DNA from: Tolypeutes matacus
Taxonomy: Eukaryota; Chordata; Mammalia; Cingulata; Chlamyphoridae
DNA: 64,000 nucleotides
Assembly (NCBI GenBank): GCA_026826555.1
Contig: JAKSZT010053764.1
Span: 35,832,534-35,896,533 of the forward strand
Reading direction: 5' to 3'
Part shown: positions 45,985 to 57,489 of the stretch, one piece after another
Layout: the number at the start of each line of letters is the position of its first letter
Numbering within the stretch: the first letter of the stretch is position 1
Position numbers and translations under genes: made by a program
The notes under the pieces: generated by a model
What the model was told of the DNA's origin: nothing
Database searches by the model: none
Seen by the model: only the letters and a program-made list of their open reading frames with translations

Positions 45985-48900
45985 TAAAGCTTTCTTCTTT
46001 TTAATATATGTATTTAATACTATGAATTTCCCCCTAAGCACTGGTTTTCCTTCATCCTACAAATTCTGATAAGTTGTATTTTCATTTTCATTTAGTTCAA
46101 CATATTTTAAAATTTCTCTTGAGACTTCTCTGACCCATTCATTATTTACAAGTGTGTTGTTTAATCTCTTAATCTAATTTAATTTCATTGTCATCTGAGA
46201 ATAACTTTGTATGAATTATATTCTTTTATTCTTGTTAAGATGAATTTCATGGCCCAGAATGTGATCTATCCTGGGGAATATTCCATGTAAACTTGAGAAG
46301 CATGTGTATTTTGCTGTTGTAGGAAGTAATCTAAAACTATCAAACTGATCCAGTTGATCGTTGGTACTGTTCAAGTCAACTATAACCTTACTGATTTTCT
46401 ACCTGCTTGGTCTATCAATTGCTGAAAGAGGGATGTTGAAGTACCCAACTATAATAGTGCATTTATATATTTCTCCTTGCAGTTTTATCAGTTTTTTTTT
46501 TTTTCCCTCACATACTTTGATGCTCTGTTGTTAGGTGCATACATGTTGATGATTGTTATGTCTTCTTGGAGAGTTGAACACTTTGTCATTATGTTATGCC
46601 CCTCTTTTTTTTTTTCCAACTTTATTTTGTACATTTAATAATTGAAAATATAAACAATTAGAAACTAAAAAGTAAATACAGATGAATAAATATATACATT
46701 TCTCAATTAAATGTAATGGCTACATATAATTTTTTTTTTTTAATCAAACAACAATATGTTACACAATATATTTGGTTCATAGCAACACATTCATACAGTA
46801 TTTGTCCTTTTGTGTCTGGCTTGCTTCGCTCAACATAATGTCCTCCAGGTTCATCCATGTTGTCATATGCTTTATGACTTCATTTCTTCTTACAGCTGCA
46901 TTATAGTCCATCGTGTGAATAGACCACAGTTTGTTTATCCATTCTTCTGTTGATGGACACTGGGGTTGTTTCCAACTTTTGGCAATGGTGAATAATGTTG
47001 CTATGAACATCGGTGTGAAGATGTCTGTTCATGTTACTGCTCTCAGTTCTTCTGGGTATATACCTAGTAGTGGTATTGCTGGGTCACGTGGCAAGTCTAT
47101 ATTCAACTTTTTTAGGAACTGCCAAATAGTCCTCCACAGTGGTTGTACCATTCTGCATTCCCACCAACAGTGAATAAGTACTCCTATCTCTCCACATCTG
47201 CTCCAGCACTTGTAGTTCTGTCTTTTTAATATTGGTCTTTCTGATAGTGTGAAATAATATCTCATTGTAGTTTTGATTTGCATTTCCTGAATTATGAGTG
47301 GTGTTGAGCATTTCTTCATGTGTTTTTTTGCCATTTGTATTTCTTCTTTGGACAAATGTCTGTTCAAGTCTTTTGCCCATTTTTTAATTGGGTCGTTTGT
47401 CTTTTTATTGTTGAGTTGTAACATCTCTTTATATATCCTGGATATTAAACCCTTATCAGATATGTGATTTCCAAATATTTTTTCCCATTGAGTTGGCTGC
47501 CTTTTCACCCTTTTGACAAAGTCCTGTGAGGTGTAAAAGTGTTTAATTTTGAGGAGGTCCCATTTATCTATTTTTTTCTTTTGTTGCATGTGCTTTGGGT
47601 GTAAGGTTCAAGAAACCACCACCTACTATAAGGTCTTGAAGATGTTTCCCTACATTTTCTTCTAGTAGTTTTATGGTCTTGGCTTTTATATTTAGATCTT
47701 TGATCCATTTTTGAGTTGATTCTTGTATGAGATAGGGGTGAGATAGGTGAGATAGGGGTCCTCTTTCATTCTTTTGGTTATAGATGTCTAGTTCTCCCAA
47801 CACCATTTGTTGAAGAGACTGTTTTTTCCCATTAGCACGGACTTGGTACGTTTGTCAAAAACCAGTTGACTGTATAGGTGAGGGTTTATTTCTGGGTTCT
47901 CAATTCTATTCCACTGATCTATGTGTCTATCTTTATGCCAGTCCCATGCTATTTTGACCACTGTAGCTTTGTAATATGTTTCAAGGTCAGGCAGTGAAAT
48001 TCCTCCCATGTTGCTCTTCTTTTTTAGAATGCTTTTGTGTAGTGCCCCTCTTTATCCCCGATAATTTTTCTTTTCCTGAAGTCTACTTTCTCTGAAATCA
48101 ATATAGCTACTCCACCTTTCTTTTGATTAGTGTTAGCATGTTATGCCTTCCTCTATCCCTTTACTTTTAATTATTTGTGTCTTTATAGTTAAAGTGGGTT
48201 TCTTGTAGACAGCATATAGTTGCATCTTGCTTTTTTATTCCACTCTGACAATTTTTATATTTTAGTTGATGTATTTAGACCATTCATACTTAATAGTGAT
48301 TTTTTAATATAGTGAGGTTAATATCTATCATGTTTGTAACTGTTTACTATTCATTGCATGTGTTCTTTATTTTTTCCTCTGTTTTTCTGCCTTTACTGGT
48401 TTTAAATGAGCATGTCATATTCAATTTTCTCTCCTCTCTTAGCATGTCAGTTAAACTTCTTCAAGAAGATTTCAAGGGTTACCCTAGAATTTGTAATATA
48501 CCTTTACAACAAATATAAGTTCACTTTCAAATAATACTATACTTCTTTACAGTAAGTGAAGGTACCTTATAGCAGAGTATTTCCAGTTCCTCCCTCCTAT
48601 CCCTTATAAATACTGCTGTCATTAATTTCATAAGCTATAATCATTCAAAATATGGTTGCTATTATTATTTTGAACAAACTGTTATCTGTTAGATCAGTTA
48701 AGAAAAATGAAATAAAATACTTTATTTTACCTTCGTTTATTCCTTCTCCAATGTGCTTCCTTTCTTTATGTATATCTGAGTTATTACTTCTTTCTCTATG
48801 AAGAACTTCTTTTAAGATTTCTTGCTGGATAGATTTGCTGGTGATGAATTCCCTCAGTTTTTGTTTGTCTGAGAAAATCTTTATCTCACTGAATATAGAA

Positions 48901-50255
48901 TTTAAAGTTGGTGGTTTTTTCTTTCAAGTCTTTAAATATTTCAACTCACTCTCTTCCTGCTTGCATGGTTTATGATAAGAAGTCCATAATTCTTATCCTT
49001 GTTCCTCTATAATTAAGGTGTTTTATTCTTCTGGCTTCTTTCAAGATTTTCTCTTTGTCTTTGGTTTCCTGCAGTTTGAATATAACAAAAAGGCTTCAAA
49101 CAACCCTATATCCCACCTTTTCTTTCTTTCTTCCTTCCTGTTATAAAGAGGTTTCCCTCAGTGGTATCCCAGCCTGAAAGGAATTATAGTTATTTTAAAT
49201 TTCCAGTACAACAATTCCAAAATCTGAGCATATCTGAGTGTGGTGCTGATGCTTACTTTGTCTATTCAGGTTGTACTTTTTCTTGCTTTCTAGCATGTCT
49301 TGTAATTTTCTATTGAAAGCTGGATATGATGTAGTGGGAAAAAGGAACTGAGGTAAAAAGGCCTTTAGTGTGAGAATTTATGTTACTCGGTCTAGGATTT
49401 GGGAAGTGTTTAATGTTTGCTGTAGCTATAGGTGTCAGAGGTTTCAATTTCCTCTAGTGTCTTTATTTTAGTCTCTTTTAGTGTCTTTAGGGTTCCCTGA
49501 GAACTCCTCCTTAAAAAGAGTCTGTGCCTTGCAGATGTTTCAGCCCTAATCCATTGCTATTACACAAGCCCAGTTGATGTGTCGTGGTATGGGGAAGGGG
49601 AAGCATTTTATAATCCTATGGTTAAATCTCAGTCATTAGTGGGCTTGTGTCCTTGGGCTGTGATAGTCACAAGTGTTTCTTAGCACCCCTTCCCCTTTAG
49701 TTTGATCAGGAAGTATAGAGGCAGGTGTTGGGTAAATTTCCTTTCCCCCAGGTGAGATAAAGCTCTAATAAGTCTTTTCTCCTAATGAGCAGGGTTTTGT
49801 TATGGAGACCATTCAGGGCATATTTTAAAAAATGGTCACTCTCTCCATCTCTACCATCAGAAACATGAGGGTTTTTCCATGGCTCTTCACTCTGAGTACC
49901 TGGTAGGTACTCACAAAAATGTGGAGGTCCTCTAATACTGCAACCTCAGGAGTTTCTCACTTTCATGCTAGTCCACATAAACCTCCAGTAATTCATCAAA
50001 GTGACCTTTTAAGTGTCCTAACAGTTTATGGTTTCAGAGGCTTCTGTTCCAGGTAAGCAGATCTTGGCTGTGATCCTCTGTATTCCCTGGTCTCTGCAGA
50101 TTTTGGGGTGGTGATGTCTGTGAACCCAATTCTCTGATGGGTCCAAGAAAAGTCATTGGCTTTCAGTTAAAGGATGTGGGTGATGACTTCTAAACTTCTT
50201 ACATGTTGAGGCTGAAATCAGAAGTCACCCCTCAGGGACTGATTGTTTTCCTATT
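45985..50255 (-). mobile_element. Old L1 relic filling intron 1 of copy 2, with nested younger L1
   Basis: Antisense L1 text runs from about 46010 ('AATTTCCCCCTAAGCACTGG') to 46606, and again from 48043 ('CCTCTTTATCCCCGATAATTTTTC', 'TTTCTTGTAGACAGCATATAG') to at least 49350 and probably about 50250. SPATA31 intron text resumes at about 50265 (aligned with 32797). Copy 1 lacks this insertion, so intron 1 is 5,027 bp here against 761 bp there. Confidence 0.7.
46607..48042 (-). mobile_element. Younger 5'-truncated L1 nested in the old L1
   Basis: Poly(T) at about 46605-46617 and the same 3' UTR as at 1391 and 22579 are followed by antisense ORF2 C-terminal frames (46777-47010, 47029-47589, 47564-47806, 47788-48009). 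Several frameshifts separate them, so it cannot be coding-competent. TGCCCCTCTTT flanks it on both sides (46597 and 48043), marking the TSD in the host L1. Confidence 0.88.
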
Positions 50256-50971
50256 CCTCATCTTGTATTTTTAAATGAGTTTGGTGGCTCAGAGAGACAT
50301 CCGATATGGGAAGTCTAAGAAGAGAATATAATATTCTTCTAGTGGAACTGGTCAGGCAGAGGTTGAGTTGCATGGGCCTACAATTTCCATCTGAAAGTCA
50401 GACCATCCATCTAGGTGTGTATGGGGAGGGGAGGGTAAGTTGTTCCAGGAAAAAATCTAAACACAGTGATTCTGTGGTCCTGGACGGGATTATTTAGGGT
50501 TTTGTGTCCCTGCAGGGGAACAAGATCCCACAACACCAGATCATCAGTCACATTCCCCTGTTGCATCATTCCTTCCTTGGAGTTGGGCTGCTCAGAAGAC
50601 CAGTGATGAGTCTCTGAGAACCTGTGAGTGAAGGCTGGAGACTAAACTCTGTTCTCAGGACACAGGGTTCTAGCTGAGGGAGCATAGATGGGATGGTTGC
50701 TTTCAGATACTGGGCCCTCCTTGACCAGAGGATTGCTGACTGAGTATACCAGGTTTGGATTTCTTAGATGTGATCTTTGAGTTTTTCAAAGAAGGAAATT
50801 TTGAAAATATTTCATAGCCTTTAAAAATGAATGAAAGAAACACAAAGTTCCATTAATTAAAATAGGATCATATTATTTGTGGATAGTGAATAGCTTCAGA
50901 TTCCTAGAGAGAGGAGTGGAAGACTGAGTTCCAGCCTCTCATTTTTTTTTTTTTTTCCTTTTTCTTCTTAG

Positions 50972-51017
50972 CATCAGAGCAGAGCCAAGAGGAAGAGGCA
51001 AGATGGAGCATTTAAAG
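50972..51017 (+). pseudogene. SPATA31: SPATA31 copy 2 exon 2
   Basis: 46 nt, same length and phase as in copy 1, encoding HQSRAKRKRQDGAFK plus one base. The acceptor is TTCTTCTTAG and the donor AAAG|GTAAGA. The donor is duplicated by the SINE insertion that follows. Confidence 0.85.
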
Positions 51018-51025
51018 GTAAGACT

Positions 51026-51121
51026 TGGGGATTGGGTGTAGCTCAGTGCTTGAACACCTGCATCCCATGTACGAGGTCCTGGGTTGTCTCTGGTGCCTCC
51101 TTAAAAAAAAAAAAAAAAAAG
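51026..51121 (+). mobile_element. tRNA-derived SINE inserted at the exon-2 splice donor
   Basis: The head TTGGGGATTGGGTGTAGCTC is followed by ACGAGGTCCTGGGTTG (B-box region), GGTGCCTCC and an A-run of 18. The TSD GGTAAGACT occurs exactly at 51017-51025 and 51122-51130, so the AG|GTAAGA donor now exists on both sides of the SINE. Copy 1 has no SINE here. Confidence 0.92.
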
Positions 51122-51675
51122 GGTAAGACTCTGCTTATTTCTCCTAAGCTCTCCAAGGGGACCCTTCCTTTTCCCTTCCATGATGTCCCAGATCCAAGAT
51201 TTCTGAAGATGTAAGTTGCTAGATACATTCTCTCAGAAAACAGAGTGCTCAGAGGAGAGGCTCATGGGAAGGAAGTCAGAACCTGGGACACTTTTCAAAT
51301 TCCCTGCTCTGCCCATCCATGGGCCTGAAGAAGTGAAGGACCTGGGCAGTGGGCGTAGCCCAATAGGTGGCCATGTGAGATGTAGAGGAAGGACTATTGG
51401 TTGGTTTGGAGTCAGAACTTCTGTTCTATGTCTTTATTTTTAACTTTCTGAATACTCAGGTTGCTCTTCCTCTCTGAGATAACCACTGGTCTCTGTCCTT
51501 CACAGCACATGTGAGACTTCTTACTATTATCACTGACCACTTGACTTTGTATCTTAATTCTTGGGGATCTCAAAGTCCAAAGTACCAGGGTCCCCACTAA
51601 GGGGACTTTCTAATTTAAGATCCCTATGCTTCTATTTTCAATAATCTCCTAAAACCCACTATTCTGATTTCCAAG

Positions 51676-51736
51676 GTTGGAGAGTTTGCCAGAGAGAAGT
51701 AAAGGAGGCAAGAAATCTGCTTTCTCTTCTGCAAAG
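51676..51736 (+). pseudogene. SPATA31: SPATA31 copy 2 exon 3
   Basis: 61 nt, same length and phase as copy 1, encoding WRVCQREVKEARNLLSLLQ. The acceptor is TTTCCAAG and the donor CAAAG|GTGACT. No lesion. Confidence 0.85.
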
Positions 51737-52009
51737 GTGACTAAACATTTCCCTTATCTCCTGTGTCCCTCATTCTGGCAAAGTCTATGCAATTCCAGGG
51801 CCTCAGTGAAGCTTGGGGTTGACATGGGAGGGAAAATCCATAGAGAACCAAATGTTAATGCCTTGGAGAGGGATAAAAGGTGTATTGTGAGATCAGGGAA
51901 CTGGGGGAAAAGACAGTACACTTTGGACACCCCTCCCCGACCAGCCCCGCCAGGCTCCCATATGTTTGTTCTGGTTCTGGCTGCAGCTTTGTTCCTCCTA
52001 TCTCTGCAG

Positions 52010-55000
52010 CCACCTGGGCCAGCACCTTGATAAGGGCAGGTTTCCTCGACTGTTATGTCCAGATCCCTTCTGTGAAGTGTGTAATAGAGCAACTGCTGAG
52101 GTCAATCGGCTGCTGTTTGGGGAACCCCTGGAGGATGCTGCTCCCTCTTTATCTCCTTTGTATTCTACAGCTCCTGTGACTGAATCATCATTCTCTCTGA
52201 CCTCTGCCCTCTCAGCAGACTCTCCGGCATACCTAATATCAGCTCCTCAGCCTAAGCCCTCTCCACTCCTCCAGATGACCCCCTTAGTTGACTTTCTTTC
52301 ACCCTCACCACTGGGAGACCCTCTGCCACCAGAGTCTTTTTCCCCCTTGGATCCCAAATTCCCAATGGACTATTTTATCCCTCAACCACTTGCCTTTCCC
52401 CCTTTTCCAACATATCACACTCAGAAAGTAGATTCTTTTCTCCAACCAGAGACTGCTTTGTCTCTGAACACCATCTTTGCATTTGATCCCACCCTCTCTC
52501 AAGCTATCAATGTTGCACCAAATTTGTCCCATGCAATGAATCCCGCTGATTCATTTGCTTGTTATTGTGCAACACCAACGCTGTCTGCTTCACCATCACT
52601 AGACTGTCCTTTAAGTGTGACTCAGTCTCAAGTGATCTCAATCTTACCAAAACCTGTACCAGAGAGCTCATCTCCAGATAGCCCTGCTGAGTTGGCTGCT
52701 TATGTCCCAACAATCAAAGGCATTGACCCTTCAAGCCTGTCTATTTCACAAATCCCTTGTTGGCAGGCTCGTGGCAAGAATGTGTTTCTCCGAACATTAA
52801 CACCCTCTGATTTTCAACAAAATCATGTTCCCTCCCATCTCTCAGAGTCCTGTCTCTGGGGAGACTCTGTATCCAAGCATATAGAGGCCAGTGACATTTC
52901 TTTCCTTGGCCCTAAGATTTTAGAGAAGAAAGAAAAGGAGGAGGGACCATTTGAAAACCAAATCTGGCCAGAATACCAACTGACATCTTCAGGGAATTCA
53001 CTGAGGCCATTTGTTGGTGAGCAGGATACCACAGCCCCCAAAACTGGCTGGAACACCAAAGGCAAACCAGAACAGCTCCCCATTTGTCAACATCTATTAT
53101 ATGTCAAACTTTTGGGGGAAAACTTCCAGCAGAATTATAGCCAGCTCTTCTGGGGCCTCCCCTCTCTGCACAGTGAGTCTCTAGTGGCTACTTTCCTGGT
53201 CTCTGGTAACTATTCCCCATTACAGTGTCCCTCTGTCTTATTCAATGGAATCTGTAATGCACCCACAATCCAAATGAAGGATAAAGTATCCCTGCCATTT
53301 CCCAAAACCCAGCCAATTCCCCTTTCCAATATATGTTCCCTCCCCTTGCCTCCAACCCAGGCCCAACTACAGCCACTACATGTCACTCAGGTTCAGCCAC
53401 AGGTCCCAATCCTCCCATCATCTTTTCCACCCCAGGTTAGGTCCTGTGGAGTGTCTTTTCATAAAGCCTTGAATGATGCACAGTCTCTCATCCCAACTGC
53501 AATTCCTCACCTGGAATGGCATTTGTTGCAGAAGCAACAGGAGAATTTGTGGGGTCTAGCCCCCGTGCTCCAACAATCTCAAGAAATCTTTTGCCCTCCA
53601 GCTCCCAAAATTCCACTATCCCGTCGATCCTCTCAGGCCTGTGTTCCAACCTTCATCCTTCCTCAACCTTTTCCTATCAGTAGGGAACCCCAGGAGGAAC
53701 TGGAGTTCAATGTTCCAAAGAGGTTAATCCCACACAAGTGCTTCCTGGCTTCTAGGAGTCAACAGTCTCTAGCAATGATGCAACCTCAGTGCAAATTAAC
53801 AGGAAAATCTCAGCAGAAATCCAGCTATGTGCTGTCACAAATCTCTGAGTTTATGGGCCAGAGTAGTAGCAATCTAGTGAAGACTGAATTGAGTCAACCA
53901 GAAAGTTTCCATGAGAGGGGCCCATCAAAGTGCCATCTAAGGAAGGACTTGGGGAAGAATCTTGGACATAGTCCGAGGAAGGGCCCAAAAGACAACTCAT
54001 CAAGGTTCTCAGAACAGTGCAGAGTGGAGGGTCTGGGGGCAGCCTTTGAGGAGGAGACAATAAGTGACTGTGTGTGTCCTTCAAGGGAAGTCTCAGGGAA
54101 TGAATTATTAAATTACTCAAAGAAGCACAGAGATGGAAATCAAAAGAAAAAGATCCTAACATTTCACATGTGGAAGAAGTTTTGGCAGATCAGTGAGTGT
54201 AGGATTCCTTTGGGTGTGTGTCGTTCATGGCTTGCTGACATCAATACATTACCTCCTCCTGAGTCTTCTCATACCTATATGGAAAACAGAAGTTTGGATC
54301 CAATGGTGGGTGGGGACTCCTGCCAGAATACCACTCTGCAGCTTTCCTTCCTTGATAGTGACACCCAAGAGATGCTAGAAGCCCATCTTTTAAGGTTTCG
54401 GATGAGTCAAAGGTGGGGACTACCCCTCAAAGTCCTAGAATCTATAAAATTGTATGCATTGAGACAAGTCCAGCCATGGCCACTTTCTTCAATCACCTTT
54501 CCCTCCTCAGCCACTCTTACTTCTGGTGTAGACTTCAAAGCCAAGGTTTCTAAGACCTTTAGAAGAAGAACTCAAGCTTTTCAGGGAGATGAGGTGCTAA
54601 CAACACCTTTCCCTGCCATCTTGCCTGTGGACAAGGAAGGACAGAATACAAAGAAACAATCACCCTCTGATGTCGATCATGAGCTTGCAGAAGACTTCCA
54701 GACAACTGAGGATGGCAGACAGACATTTCTGCCCTTCATATACAGCATTGTAGACAACGTGACTCAGAGTGAGACTGCAATAACCAATAGATGCAGCCCA
54801 GAGCTACTCACAAGTCAAGCCAGGGCTGGACATGAGCCAAGGGACCAGCAAGTGAGTCCCAGTGATAAAATAGAAATGCTTCAGGACAAAGGGTTAGTGG
54901 AGAAGAATTTAGAACATTTTCTCCTGACCAACGTGTCTAGGGAGATATTCAAGGCCAAGGAACTCTGTGATCTGCAATCACAATCTAGTGACATCTTGAC

Positions 55001-55970
55001 AACCAGTGAGCTGGGAAGTAATCAAATGATAAATGTGGATACAAGTAATTTAGAAGGTAACCTGATCACTGAATTACCCCCATTGCCAAGAATATCAGTT
55101 CCCCAAGATCCTCAACTATCATTCCTGCAAAAACAAACGATTAATAATTTAAAGTTTAAATTGGAGAGTGAGGAGCCAAGCCAGGCTCAAGATTGTCCTG
55201 CTGACTTCTCCCTTACATCAGATAGCTTCTTTTTTAAGTCCTTAGCTTCCCGCATGCTGCATTCCCACTTGGAGGACAGAAGGATCAGTATGAAGCAGCG
55301 GCAGAAGCCGTGGGTTCCTCGGCAGGAGCCATGGGTCCCTACTCCTGGCTTACAGATGGGTCAGGTTAAGTATTACCCACAAGGTGCAAAGAAAATGAAT
55401 CCTCGGGAACCCAAAGCAGGAGAATATGGAAGAGAGGATTCAGGATTAGGGACATCCAAAGTCAGATGGAAGAGCCACCCTGTCCAGGACAAGAAACTGG
55501 AGGAGACCCTTGGGAGCATGCCTTCCCCATCCTTATCACAGAAGGAACAATCTCCTCCTGAAAGTTACTTCAGAAAAAAGACGAGGCAATTTTTTCAGTG
55601 GTTACATTCCAAAAGCAAAAGCTTATGGTGGGGAAGTTCCCTGCAAAAAGCCAAGACCATGCTGGCACCTGTGAAGCATGAAAGTCCAGTTGAAAATAAA
55701 GCTGTCTTGATGAGCTGTGGGACTCCAGAAGCTCAGGAGCTCATGACAGTCATTGGGAATATGCTAGAGGAGAAACTCAGATGTAAACTCGAACTTCAGG
55801 CCTCAGAGTTAAGTCACCACAAGGCAGAACTGCAGGCCCAAGCAGAGTTCAAAGAGGAGCCTTCCGCCAGCTACAGCATTCCCTCCTGTGAAGTGTCAAA
55901 TACTGACTCCAGCAGGCAAGAATCTGTGTTTTCTGGCCCGAGCCATCCTACACTTGCTGGATGGTTCTGA
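52010..55970 (+). pseudogene. SPATA31: SPATA31 copy 2 exon 4, large open frame
   Basis: 3,961 nt open from the acceptor at 52009 to TGA at 55968. It begins HLGQHLDKGRF, then LLCPDPFCEVCNRATAEVNR, a motif block shared with copy 1 and human SPATA31D. The first about 240 codons are close to copy 1. The core (52790-54300) is much more diverged and, from memory, more like the SPATA31A/C/E type (EQDTT, NYSQLFWGLPSLHSESLVA). A short internal tandem repeat encodes KPWVPRQEPWVP. Confidence 0.8.
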
Positions 55971-56317
55971 GGCAGGGAGAAACAGCCCCAGAAAGTTGTG
56001 GGATCTGAGGACCAGTTGTTATGTCAGAGTTATCCCCCTTTAACACCTCCCAGGGAGCCTGGGTCCCTTCCAAGCCCCACCTGCATGCCCCAAGAATGCC
56101 ATGCACCTCAGGCCACCTTTACCACTGCTGGAGGCAGCCTCAGAGATTTGTCTTTCCTATCCAGGCAGGAAATGCTTTTCCAGCACTTTCAGGGAGGAAA
56201 ATTTCTTCCCATAGAATAATGCATTCCTTGTTGAGAAATCCTCTCCAATTTCCTGACAGCACATCCTTTGATGAGAACAGTCTTTTTTTAGCACAACCAA
56301 GAATATTGATCCTTCCC

Positions 56318-56323
56318 AATAAA
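56318..56323 (+). terminator. SPATA31: Poly(A) signal AATAAA of SPATA31 copy 2
   Basis: CCCAATAAAAGTTTCTTC is the equivalent of the copy-1 signal at 38805 and is still intact. Confidence 0.75.
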
Positions 56324-57489
56324 AGTTTCTTCTAATATGAGAGTAGTGTCTTCTATGTGTGCTGTGTTGGGGCAAGGGTTTTGGGAATCTTTGGGGCATG
56401 GGTTTTGGGAGTTAGTTCAGCTCTTACTGATTGCTTCTTTTGGCTTTGAAAAGGTGACCAGTTCTCCTGAAGGCAGCCTGACAGTGGCCCTCACAGTTTT
56501 ATCTTGAGTTCCTTTATTTGGCCTTGTTCAGAAGACCTGTGTTTAGAAAACTTTTTTTTTTTTGTATTATAAAATTGTACAGAAAGTTTACTCTAAAAAC
56601 ACTGAGGCCTTTTTAAAGTGAGTAAAACTCCTTAGGTCCAGAACTTTTTGAGCTATTCCCTCACTATTGTGATCTATATATAACTGTATGGTGGGATGAG
56701 GGACTCTGGCAAAATAAAGCCAGAAATTCCCATTCCCATCTACCAAGTTTTGGAATTGGAGGCAGGGGGATGTGTAGGCCCTGAAGTCAGAAGTAGGAAG
56801 AATCTTACTCCTGGATCTTTTGGTGAGGAATAAATGTCACCTGCCACCAAGAACCCGTCTTCCCTCACGAAGTTTTGGGAAATGGGTTATGTTCTGCACC
56901 TCTTGCCTTACTCTAATGAAAACTGGATAGCAGCTCACCCTTTCCCGCTCCTCTACTCTGCCACATACTCTAGGGCAGTAGGGAGAATGGAACTTGCAGT
57001 TCTGAAAGGAGTCAGAAATAGAAACATTTCTTGAAAACAGAGGTTCCAGAAGATCCTCTGAGTAACCATTGGATAGGGGGTGTGTAGATAGGTCTTGCTG
57101 CTGTGAACACTGGATTGGCTGGGGGCAGTCTAGGAGCTGGGTAGGAACTGCAGAGGAATCTGTCAAGGGTGGAATGTTCTGTCAAATTTTGAGCTTTGCA
57201 ATGAAGTCTCCCTGTCTGTGAGGGCACCTCAAGGATTGGGAATAACTACTCCCCAGGGAGTCTTTTCAGGCATTATTAAAGACCAAGAGATCATCTGGTC
57301 ATCACTTGTAGGAATGTTCATGTGGCAGCCACCCATAATTTGGGAAAATATGAGACAGAGTAAGGAAAATTTAATGGTAGAGTCAGTGGGGAAAGAAGAA
57401 AAAAATTAAGAGGGAAAAGAATGACCCCATCATCTTTAATCATGCCCCATCCTGGCCATACCCAACTCCCCAACACTACTTTACCCAGT

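Larger units (their letters stand above)
45801..56219 (+). pseudogene. SPATA31: Second SPATA31 copy, mostly open but with several lesions
   Basis: All four family exons are present in order with GT-AG introns. Exon 1 (about 45761-45944) is shorter than copy 1 by small deletions, has no usable equivalent of the copy-1 start, and has TAG at 45894-45896 inside the membrane segment (after LLFLFLCYL). Exon 2 (50972-51017) and exon 3 (51676-51736) are open. A 1-nt deletion just inside exon 4 puts the upstream acceptor (51986) out of frame, but the next acceptor (52009) restores it. The exon then reads open to TGA at 55968-55970, and the following 82 codons (55971-56219) still align in frame with the copy-1 C-terminus. 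The WGLP modules near 53150 and 54415 are kept, while the third (near 53740) is lost. So much open frame suggests recent inactivation, or expression from another first exon. Confidence 0.8.

Noticed and set aside
46777..48009. Series of minus-strand frames as a protein-coding gene
   Set aside because: The translations are L1 ORF2 C-terminal text, broken by frameshifts and stops, inside an insertion with a TSD.
51966..55970. Copy 2 as a single-exon gene with a hydrophobic N-terminus beginning at 51966
   Set aside because: The first codon is TTG, and the hydrophobic stretch (FWFWLQLC) is intron and acceptor sequence read in frame; it is not conserved as protein in copy 1.
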